Source: Actinoplanes sp. NBRC 103695
Lineage (GTDB): Bacteria > Actinomycetota > Actinomycetes > Mycobacteriales > Micromonosporaceae
Length of the DNA: 64,000 nucleotides
Direction: 5' to 3'
NCBI RefSeq assembly: GCF_030269485.1
Contig: NZ_BSTL01000005.1
Location: 107,010-171,009, forward strand
The notes beneath the pieces were generated by a model. It had not been told where the DNA came from. It was given only the letters and a program-made list of their open reading frames with translations, and ran no database searches. Below are positions 54,022 to 64,000 of the stretch, in pieces. How positions within the stretch are numbered: the stretch's first letter is position 1; each line of letters begins with the position of its first letter. Position numbers and translations under genes: made by a program.

Positions 54022-54786
54022 GTGAAGGGGATTTCTGTGCGAAGGCCTTTGATCGGACTCACCGCCTACGAGCAGGAGGTCCAGTACAACGGCAACAACC
54101 TGATCGCCGGGATGCTCCCGATGACCTACGTCAAGGCCGTGCAGGCCACCGGCGGACGCGCCGTGCTGATCACCCCGGACGACCCCGGCACCGACGTGCT
54201 CGACTCGCTGGACGGCATCGTGTTCTCCGGCGGCGGCGACATCGACCCCAAATACTGGGGCGAGGAACTGCACCCGGCCGCCGACGTGGACGAGCTCCGG
54301 GACACCTCCGAGCTGATGCTGATGAAGGCCGCGCTGGACCGGGACCTCCCGCTGCTCGGCGTCTGCCGGGGCATGCAGGTGATGGCGGTGGCCGCCGGCG
54401 GCTCGCTGCACCAGCACCTGCCCGACGTGATCGGTCACGACCGGCACCGCGCCGCCCCCGGCACCGACCCGCTGGCCGCGGACGCGTCCGCATTCGGCCG
54501 GCACGAGGTCGTGCTCCAGCCCGGCTCCCGGGCGGCCGCCCTGCTCGGGCCGAGTCTCACCGTCAACTCGTTCCACCACCAGGGCGTCAACGACCCGGGC
54601 ACGTTCACCGCTACCGGCTGGTGCCCGGACGATGAGGTGATCGAGATCATCGAGGATCCCGGGCGGCCCTTCGCGCTGGGCGTGCAGTGGCACCCGGAGC
54701 GCACCGGCGACCTGCGGGTCTTCGCCGCGCTCGCCGAGGCCGCGTCCCGCTGGTCGGACCGGGGACGGCAAGTTCTCGCCGCCTGA
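54022..54786 (+). CDS. Gamma-glutamyl-amine hydrolase, class I GATase (PuuD-like), copy 2
   Basis: A 254-residue paralogue of the previous gene, with Cys in LLGVCRGMQVMAV and GVQWHPERT. It differs by a longer middle segment (GTDPLAADASAFGRHEV) that alters the edge of the active site. GTG start with AAGGAGG (54011-54017) close upstream; co-transcribed. Two copies suggest two different gamma-glutamyl conjugates. Confidence 0.92.
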   Translation: MKGISVRRPLIGLTAYEQEVQYNGNNLIAGMLPMTYVKAVQATGGRAVLITPDDPGTDVLDSLDGIVFSGGGDIDPKYWGEELHPAADVDELRDTSELMLMKAALDRDLPLLGVCRGMQVMAVAAGGSLHQHLPDVIGHDRHRAAPGTDPLAADASAFGRHEVVLQPGSRAAALLGPSLTVNSFHHQGVNDPGTFTATGWCPDDEVIEIIEDPGRPFALGVQWHPERTGDLRVFAALAEAASRWSDRGRQVLAA

Positions 54787-54849
54787 TCTTCTCCCCGCCG
54801 TCGGTGTTACCGTGCAGAGCCTGGCCGGGAAGCTTTTGTGGAGGTGGGC

Positions 54850-58533
<3,684 letters not shown>

Positions 58534-58893
58534 TGTCCAGCACGCGGTGGACCTGGGCGGACGTGATCACCCGCAGGCCGCCGGGATAGCGCTCGTTGAG
58601 CCGGATCAGAGCGTGCAGGGCGGCCGAGTCGAAGAACGTGACCGCCGTCAGATCGAGGGTCGCTCCGCGTACGCCCTGCGGGGTGGCCGCACGGAACATG
58701 GCGTCCGCGGTCGACATGTCCACCTCGCCGGTCACGGTCACGGTGACCCGGTCGTCGCTCACCTCGCCGACGGCGGAGAAGGCGCCCAGCCCGTCTTGAT
58801 CCACGGAAAGCACGATGACACAGCGGCTTCGGGGGCGGCAACAACGGGCTGTGCCAGCCGGGTGACAACGACACCGGCGATAAACTGAGGACC

Positions 58894-59748
58894 ATGACCG
58901 TCCGACCCCCGCTCACACCGGGTAAGCAGTCGCCCCGTCGGCAGGTGCCGGCGCGGATCACCCGCCCGGAGTACGTCGGGAAGCCCCGCCCGAAAGAGTG
59001 GCGTGGATCGCACGTTCAGCCTCCCGAGACGATCGAGCGGATGCGCCTCGCGAGCCGGCTCGCGGCTCAGGCCACCCAGCTCGCCGGCGAGCACTGCAAG
59101 CCGGGCGTCACCACCGACGAGCTCGACCGGGTGGTGCACGAGTTCCTCTGCGACCACGGGGCGTACCCGTCGACGCTGGGCTACAAGGGCTTCCCCAAGT
59201 CCTGCTGCACGTCGATCAACGAGGTGATCTGCCACGGCATCCCGGACACCACGGTGCTCGAGGACGGCGACATCAACGTGGACGTCACCGCGTACATCGA
59301 CGGCGTGCACGGCGACACCGACGCGACGTTCCTGGTCGGTGACGTCAGCGAGGAGGCGCGGCTGCTGGTCGAGCGCACCCACGAGGCGATGATGCGCGGC
59401 ATCCGGGCGGTCGCGCCGGGCCGCCCGATCAACGCCATCGGCCGGGTCATCGAGGCCTACGCCCGGCGCTTCGGGTACGGCGTGGTCCGCGACTTCACCG
59501 GCCACGGCATCCACGAGACGTTCCACAGCGGCCTCTACATCCCGCACTACGACAACCCGAAACTGGACGCGGTCATGGAACCCGGCATGACCTTCACCAT
59601 CGAGCCGATGATCACGCTCGGCACGTACCAGTACCGGATGTGGGACGACGGCTGGACCGTGGTGACCAAGGACGGCTCGTGGACCGCGCAGTTCGAGCAC
59701 ACGCTGGTGGTCACCGAGGACGGCTACGAGATCCTCACCCTGCCGTGA
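58894..59748 (+). CDS. map: Methionine aminopeptidase, type I
   Basis: Removes N-terminal Met from nascent proteins. The 284-residue protein has the metal ligands in [18 protein letters not shown] (two Asp), [11 protein letters not shown] (His), FTIEPMI (Glu) and QFEHTLVV (Glu). A 40-residue N-terminal extension with a possible SH3-binding-like PxxP stretch precedes the fold, as in mycobacterial MapB. TAAACT (58881-58886) ends seven bases before the ATG. Confidence 0.97.
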   Translation: MTVRPPLTPGKQSPRRQVPARITRPEYVGKPRPKEWRGSHVQPPETIERMRLASRLAAQATQLAGEHCKPGVTTDELDRVVHEFLCDHGAYPSTLGYKGFPKSCCTSINEVICHGIPDTTVLEDGDINVDVTAYIDGVHGDTDATFLVGDVSEEARLLVERTHEAMMRGIRAVAPGRPINAIGRVIEAYARRFGYGVVRDFTGHGIHETFHSGLYIPHYDNPKLDAVMEPGMTFTIEPMITLGTYQYRMWDDGWTVVTKDGSWTAQFEHTLVVTEDGYEILTLP

Positions 59749-59751
59749 CGG

Positions 59752-60474
59752 CTACTGGTCGAACAGGGCGTTCAGCGGCCCGTCGACCGGGCGTCCCCGC
59801 GCCGTCAGATCCTCGGCCTGCGACCTCAGCACCGCCGCCAGCTCCTGCATGTCGGCGCCGGCCAGGCCGGTGCGCCTGACCGCGTCCGCCCGGCTGCGGA
59901 AATACGTGCGGCTGAGCAGGCCCGCCACCATCGCCGCGTGCAGGCGGGCCTCGGCGATCAGCAGCAGGGCGGCGTCCATGTCGTACCACTCGGCCAGCCG
60001 GACCGCCCGGGCGTGCGCCGCCGACGCCACGCACCAGTTGCGCCTCGCCAGGCCGGTGAACTCGCCCGGCCGGGTCTCCGCCAGCTTCGCCAGGTGCACG
60101 TCGCGCTGCTCGGCGAACCAGCCGTGCGGGTCGTACAGCGACCTGGCCGAGACGTACCGGTCGGCGATCAGCGGCCAGCGCGGGGTCAGCTCACGGGCCC
60201 GGCGCAGGCCGTCCTCGGCGCTGACCACCGACAGGTCGACCAGGATGCCGTCCACCCGGCGCAGGGCCGGGCGTGGTCCCGCGTTCCGGTAGGTCACCAC
60301 GAGCAGGTTGACGTCGCTGCCGTCGGAGTCGTCGCCGTGGGCCAGCGAGCCGTGCACGCCGATCGCGCGGACCTCGGCCGACCAGCGGGTCTGGATCACG
60401 TCACGCAGCCGGGCGGCCAGGTAGCCGCGCGGGCTCGCGACATCGATCTCGGTCACCCGTTCATCATCGGGCAT
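59752..60474 (-). CDS. Nucleotidyltransferase-fold protein
   Basis: A 240-residue protein. The N-terminal pol-beta-type motif is GVHGSLAHGDDSDGSDVNLLVV with Gly-Ser and Asp-x-Asn in place of the second Asp, and LVDLSVVS may give the third carboxylate. The rest is helical. Related proteins include aminoglycoside nucleotidyltransferases and MNT-type toxin-antitoxin partners. The D-to-N change makes catalysis uncertain. No HEPN partner is visible. Confidence 0.8.
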   Translation of the reverse strand: MPDDERVTEIDVASPRGYLAARLRDVIQTRWSAEVRAIGVHGSLAHGDDSDGSDVNLLVVTYRNAGPRPALRRVDGILVDLSVVSAEDGLRRARELTPRWPLIADRYVSARSLYDPHGWFAEQRDVHLAKLAETRPGEFTGLARRNWCVASAAHARAVRLAEWYDMDAALLLIAEARLHAAMVAGLLSRTYFRSRADAVRRTGLAGADMQELAAVLRSQAEDLTARGRPVDGPLNALFDQ

Positions 60475-60585
60475 TCACGTTTCGTAGTGCTATGCCGCCC
60501 GGCGTTTCGTCGTGCCGGGCCGCGCGGCGTTCTTGGCGCAGGTCGCGCGGCCTTTCGTGGTGCCGGCCGCGCGGCAGACCTGGTC

Positions 60586-61008
60586 CTAGGTGGCGCGGCC
60601 TGGGAATGCCATGGTCAGGGGGGCGACGCCGGCCACCTTGCGCCAGCGGACCGCCTGGACGGCCGCGCTGGTCAGCGCGCTCAGGCCGGTGGCGCGATCG
60701 GCGCCGGTGGTCGTCGCGAGGGTCGCCCGCCAGGCCTGGGCCACGCCGTCCTCGACATGGATCGCCAGCTTGAACGCGCTCTCCCGATCGGTCACCGGGA
60801 ACGGCAGCTCGTACCCCGCCGGCGCCGGCGCCGAGCTGGCCTTGAGCTGGTCGAGGCGGCTGACCAGCTGGTCACGACGGGCCCGGTGGTCGGCCTCGGC
60901 GGCCCGGGCCGCCGTCACCTGGTTCCGGCTCAGACGGATCCCGATCAATCCGTACGCGTAGATCGCGGCTTCCTCGGCGGCCAGGGCGGCGGCGAGCTGC
61001 TCGTTCAT
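60586..61008 (-). CDS. DUF4439 ferritin-like protein
   Basis: A 140-residue four-helix protein: MNEQLAAALAAEEAAIYAYGL, then HRARRDQLVSRLDQL and AIHVEDGVAQAWRATLA. DUF4439 is an actinobacterial ferritin-like family of unknown role, found beside rimP-nusA (Rv2844 region in M. tuberculosis). Its start overlaps the stop of the lipoprotein gene. Confidence 0.9.
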   Translation of the reverse strand: MNEQLAAALAAEEAAIYAYGLIGIRLSRNQVTAARAAEADHRARRDQLVSRLDQLKASSAPAPAGYELPFPVTDRESAFKLAIHVEDGVAQAWRATLATTTGADRATGLSALTSAAVQAVRWRKVAGVAPLTMAFPGRAT

Positions 61009-61463
61009 CGGAGAGCCTCCACGTGGGTGGCTCGGCAGGCCGCGATCGAGCCGATCAGCATGGCGCGGTCGGCCGGGGCGGTGCGTGCCGACGCGTTCGC
61101 GGTGCGGGCGGCGGCCTGCTCGGCGGTGCGCATCTCGGCCAGCGTTCCGGCGGGTGCGGTGCCCGCGCTCGGGGCCGTGCTCGCGGCGGGACTCGCCCCG
61201 ACCAGGCGCTCCAGCTCGGCGGCGTGGGCGCGGTGGTCCTCGGCGAGCGGGGTGATCCGGGCGGACAGGTCCGGCTGGGCGGCGGCCAGGCGGTCGTACG
61301 CCGCGGCCAGCGCCCGCGCCTCGTCCAGCACGGGCTGCAGTGGATCGGGCTCGGGGATCGGCTCGGGATCGTTGTCGAAGAATCCGCAGCCGGCGGGCGC
61401 CGTCACTGCCAGCGCCGCCGCGGCGGTCACGCTCAGCACGCGCCGCCTGTCCCACATCCCCAC
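61005..61463 (-). CDS. Putative lipoprotein paired with DUF4439
   Basis: A 152-residue exported protein. Signal sequence DRRRVLSVTAAAALAVTAPAGC with an Arg pair and lipobox suggests Tat-type export and lipidation. The mature part starts with Asp/Pro (DNDPEPIPEPDPLQP) and is otherwise helical and Ala-rich (ARALAAAYDRLAAAQ, then AEDHRAHAAELERLV). Probably a partner of the overlapping DUF4439 protein at the cell surface. Confidence 0.85.
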   Translation of the reverse strand: MGMWDRRRVLSVTAAAALAVTAPAGCGFFDNDPEPIPEPDPLQPVLDEARALAAAYDRLAAAQPDLSARITPLAEDHRAHAAELERLVGASPAASTAPSAGTAPAGTLAEMRTAEQAAARTANASARTAPADRAMLIGSIAACRATHVEALR

Positions 61464-61567
61464 GACGGACAGTCAACACCATCCGCACCAGGGGTACCGA
61501 CCCGGTCGTTGACCAGCGCATGGCGAGGATTCGGTGCGGCGGCGGCCGGGCGTCCGGAGCGAGGCGT

Positions 61568-61607
61568 TACGCTCTGCGCAGCCGCCGGGGGTTATCGGCC
61601 CGGCGGC
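61568..61607 (+). promoter_or_regulatory. rimP-operon promoter and leader hairpin
   Basis: TACGCT (61568-61573) is a likely -10, followed by a nine-base stem GCCGCCGGG/CCCGGCGGC (61581-61589 with 61599-61607) in the leader ahead of rimP. In other bacteria this operon is autoregulated by NusA; whether this stem takes part is unknown. Confidence 0.4.
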
Positions 61608-61649
61608 ATGCCGGTGTTTCCGGCGAATGGCAGGAAGGGGTGCAGATCG

Positions 61650-62252
61650 ATGACGCAGCGTGGTCGCGCTAGCTCTCGCCCGGGTCATCGCCGCCCCGGT
61701 GGCGGTCGTGGCCGGGATGAGGCGCCGGCCGAGCGTTCGCCCGCGGCGCCCCGGATCGACCTGGCCGCGGCCAAGGCCCGGGTGCTCGCCGTGATCGAGC
61801 CGGTGGTCGAGGCCGCCGGATACGACCTCGAGGAGATCGGCCTGTCCCGGGCCGGCCGGCGGCACGTGTTGCGTGTCCTGGTCGACAAGGACGGGGGAAT
61901 CAGCCTGGACGACGTGGCGTTGGTGTCGCGGGCGATCTCCCAGGCGCTGGACGAGGCCGAGGAGTCCGGCGGCGAGGTGCTGGCCGGTGAATATCAGCTC
62001 GAGGTGGGGTCGCCCGGTGTCGACCGGCCGCTGACCGAGCCCCGGCACTGGCGCCGCAACGTCGGCCGCCTGGTCGCCGTGAGCGGGCTGACCGGCCGGG
62101 TCACCGCCGCCGACGAGAACGGGATCACGCTCGACGATCGGGTGATCGCCTACGCCGATCTCGGCCCCGGCAAGGTGCAGATCGAGTTCAAGCGGTTGGA
62201 CGAGGCCGAGTTCGAGGACGTCGACGACGAGGATGAGGAGGGCGAGGAGTGA
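61650..62252 (+). CDS. rimP: Ribosome maturation factor RimP
   Basis: Helps early 30S assembly. A basic Arg/Gly/Pro extension (residues 1-36) precedes the two conserved domains ([38 protein letters not shown]). The C-terminus is acidic ([11 protein letters not shown]). ATG 61650 has AGGAAGGGG upstream. GTGA overlap with nusA. Confidence 0.95.
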   Translation: MTQRGRASSRPGHRRPGGGRGRDEAPAERSPAAPRIDLAAAKARVLAVIEPVVEAAGYDLEEIGLSRAGRRHVLRVLVDKDGGISLDDVALVSRAISQALDEAEESGGEVLAGEYQLEVGSPGVDRPLTEPRHWRRNVGRLVAVSGLTGRVTAADENGITLDDRVIAYADLGPGKVQIEFKRLDEAEFEDVDDEDEEGEE

Positions 62253-63265
62253 ACATCGACCTCGCGGCGTTGCGCGCCCTGGAACGCGAGCGGGAGATCC
62301 CGTTCGAAACGATCCTCGCGGCGATCGAGACCGCGCTGCTGACCGCCTATCGGCACACCGAGGGCGCCGAGTCGCACGCACGGGTGGAGATCGACCGGAA
62401 GAACGGCGCCGCGCTCGTCTTCGCCCAGGAGACGGACGACGACGGCACGGTGGTCCGGGAGTGGGACGACACCCCGCACGACTTCGGCCGGATCGCGGCC
62501 ATGACCGCCAAGCAGGTCATCCTGCAGCGGTTGCGCGAGGCGACCGACGAGGCCCACTTCGGCGAGTACGCCGGACGCGACGGTGACCTGGTCACCGGCG
62601 TGGTGCAGGCGGATGCCGCGCGGGCCGAGAAGGGCATCATCATCGTCGACCTGGGCAAGCTGGAGGCGGTGCTGCCGCAGTCCGAGCAGGTGCCCGGCGA
62701 GTCGTACGAGCACGGTTCGCGCGTCCGGTGCATCGTGGTCCACGTGGTGAAGGGCTTCCGCGGCCCGCAGATCACCCTGTCCCGGTCGCACCCGGCGCTG
62801 GTCAAGAAGATGTTCGCGCTCGAGGTGCCGGAGATCGCCGACGGCACGGTGGAGATCGCCGCCATCGCGCGTGAGGCGGGTCACCGCACCAAGATCGCGG
62901 TTCGTTCCATGGTCAGCGGGGTGAACGCCAAGGGCGCCTGCATCGGCCCGATGGGTCAGCGGGTCCGCGCCGTGATGAGCGAGCTGCACGGTGAGAAGAT
63001 CGACATCATCGACTGGTCGGACGATCCGGCGCAGTTCGTCGGTAACGCGCTCTCGCCGGCGAAGGCGCTGCGGGTCGAGGTCGTGGACCTGGCCACCCGG
63101 ACCGCTCGGGTGACCGTCCCGGATTTCCAGCTCTCGCTGGCCATCGGCCGGGAGGGTCAGAACGCCCGGCTCGCCGCGCGGCTGACCGGCTGGCGGATCG
63201 ACATCAAGCCGGACAACGAGCCGGCCGGGGTCTCGGAGCGCGATGCCGCGGACGCCGGAAGCTGA
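62249..63265 (+). CDS. nusA: Transcription termination/antitermination factor NusA
   Basis: Binds RNA polymerase and nascent RNA. N-terminal domain (1-100), S1 domain (about 105-180 with [19 protein letters not shown]), and two KH domains ([40 protein letters not shown]). The 338-residue actinobacterial form lacks the C-terminal acidic repeats of E. coli NusA. Confidence 0.98.
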   Translation: MNIDLAALRALEREREIPFETILAAIETALLTAYRHTEGAESHARVEIDRKNGAALVFAQETDDDGTVVREWDDTPHDFGRIAAMTAKQVILQRLREATDEAHFGEYAGRDGDLVTGVVQADAARAEKGIIIVDLGKLEAVLPQSEQVPGESYEHGSRVRCIVVHVVKGFRGPQITLSRSHPALVKKMFALEVPEIADGTVEIAAIAREAGHRTKIAVRSMVSGVNAKGACIGPMGQRVRAVMSELHGEKIDIIDWSDDPAQFVGNALSPAKALRVEVVDLATRTARVTVPDFQLSLAIGREGQNARLAARLTGWRIDIKPDNEPAGVSERDAADAGS

Positions 63266-63299
63266 CCGAATACGCGCAGCCGTAGGCGGAGGGGTAGAC

Positions 63300-63629
63300 T
63301 TGTCGAAGGCCGGACCGACACGCACCTGTGTCGGCTGTCGTTCACGCGCTCCGGCCTTCGCATTGTTGCGGTTCGTCGCGGTCGGGACCGGGGATGACCT
63401 CCGGCTCCAGCCCGATCCGGGCCGCCGACTGCCGGGCCGGGGAGCTCATCTGCATCCCGATCCGGCTTGCTTCGCGCAGGCGGAGCGGCGCCGAGCCTTC
63501 GGGCGGGCGCTGCGACTCGCCGGTGTTGCTGACACCGGTCCGCTGGCCGAGCACATCCGAGTGGTTTATCGACCGCTCGGAGCCACCGATGGTGGGGCGT
63601 TGGAGCCCCGCCACGACCCAGCAAGGTAG
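63300..63629 (+). CDS. rnpM: RNase P modulator RnpM (YlxR)
   Basis: A 109-residue DUF448 protein with PTRTCVGCRSRAPAFALLRF at the N-terminus and RGAHLHPDPACFAQAERRRAF. YlxR proteins bind RNase P RNA and reduce its activity. TTG 63300 follows a GGAGGGG (63288-63294) with five-base spacing and gives the usual short N-terminus; ATG 63243 inside nusA is the alternative. Confidence 0.9.
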   Translation: MSKAGPTRTCVGCRSRAPAFALLRFVAVGTGDDLRLQPDPGRRLPGRGAHLHPDPACFAQAERRRAFGRALRLAGVADTGPLAEHIRVVYRPLGATDGGALEPRHDPAR

Positions 63630-63641
63630 GACGACCGACAT

Positions 63642-63721
63642 GAGCACACGATGAAGTCCCTGAAATGAACAGGCTTCTAGTGCAAGAGTGAGGTCGCTGC
63701 GGGTTCCGCCTGCACGACCTC
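63642..63721 (+). promoter_or_regulatory. infB leader with two micro-ORFs and a hairpin
   Basis: An ATG at about 63642 opens a four-codon frame (MSTR) that overlaps a five-codon frame (MKSLK) through ATGA. Downstream, GAGGTCG (63690-63696) pairs with CGACCTC (63715-63721) around an inner GCGG/CCGC stem, directly before the infB ribosome site. A possible translational control leader. Confidence 0.4.
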
Positions 63722-63736
63722 GAAGTGAGGAGTGCA

Positions 63737-64000
63737 GTGCCAGGGAAGGCCCGCGTACACGAGCTCGCCAAGGAGCTCGGGGTCGACAGCAAGACCGTTC
63801 TCGCCAAGCTCAAGGAGATGGGCGAGTTCGTCAAATCCGCATCGAGCACCGTCGAGGCCCCGGTGGCCCGGCGACTCCGTGGCGCCCTCGAGACGAACGG
63901 CAGCGCTCCGGCGCCCGCCGCCGCGGCTCCGAGCGCGCCCAAGGCTCCGACGACCGCGCGGCCCGCGCCGCCGCGTCGTCCCACAGCGCCGGCCACGGAC
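63737..64000 (+). CDS. infB: Translation initiation factor IF-2, N-terminal part
   Basis: The first 88 residues only; the frame runs off the window. IF2_N motif [36 protein letters not shown] is intact, followed by the Ala/Pro-rich linker typical of actinobacterial IF-2. GTG 63737 has a GAGGAG upstream. Last gene of the rimP-nusA-rnpM operon. Confidence 0.96.
   Translation, partial: MPGKARVHELAKELGVDSKTVLAKLKEMGEFVKSASSTVEAPVARRLRGALETNGSAPAPAAAAPSAPKAPTTARPAPPRRPTAPATD

Overview
The window is high-GC, densely coded actinobacterial chromosome. Gene order and protein character fit the family Micromonosporaceae, with an Actinoplanes-like genus most likely. The evidence is the housekeeping backbone (rpsP-khpA-rimM-trmD-rplS-lepB, rnhB-DUF2469, yraN-comM-dprA, rpsB-tsf-pyrH-frr-cdsA-rlmN, dxr-rseP-ispG, map, rimP-nusA-rnpM-infB), the many GTG/TTG starts and the Ala/Lys-rich tails on ribosomal proteins. 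No rRNA, tRNA, IS element, prophage or CRISPR array was found, so the genus is an inference.

Layout. 1-6400: ribosome and tRNA maturation, two tandem signal peptidases, Nudix, RNase HII. 6400-12050: a more variable stretch with an M23 peptidase, a tandem repeat, a class V aminotransferase, XerC, a lipoprotein, a GntR regulator, and a divergent locus of unknown function built from a small HTH protein, a proline-rich protein and a Cys-motif protein. 12050-23030: DprA/ComM/YraN, then the translation, nucleotide and lipid block ending in rlmN and a protein with four DivIVA-like segments. 23030-38180: a metallo-beta-lactamase/Rieske fusion, an FAD oxidoreductase, an MMPL transporter, a YihY protein, MEP isoprenoid genes, and regulators and oxidoreductases. 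38240-47460: a TetR-controlled exporter-like operon, a frameshifted kinase gene with a minisatellite, an ABC-2 exporter, and a two-component system. 48080-54790: a gamma-glutamyl amine (polyamine or ethanolamine type) catabolic cluster of permease, glutamine-synthetase-like ligase, aldehyde dehydrogenase, SDR and two class I amidotransferase hydrolases. 54850-58810: a very large sensor kinase/receiver/PP2C/anti-sigma-kinase fusion with a convergent STAS protein. 58890-64000: map, a nucleotidyltransferase, a DUF4439/lipoprotein pair and the nusA-infB operon.

Window-scale pattern. At fifteen genes a TANNNT hexamer ends 6-8 bases before the start codon, the layout of a leaderless transcript. This pattern decides several starts, for example lepB1 at 3209. 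DnaA-box-like nonamers (TTGTCCACA/TTATCCACA) recur in promoter regions, twice as a tandem box-plus-hairpin unit before the M23 gene. A 35-36-base promoter/leader element occurs in two distant copies (34897 and 41652). The least explained locus is the HTH/proline-rich/Cys-motif divergon at 10921-12036, with phased GACTA sites between two apparently leaderless promoters.
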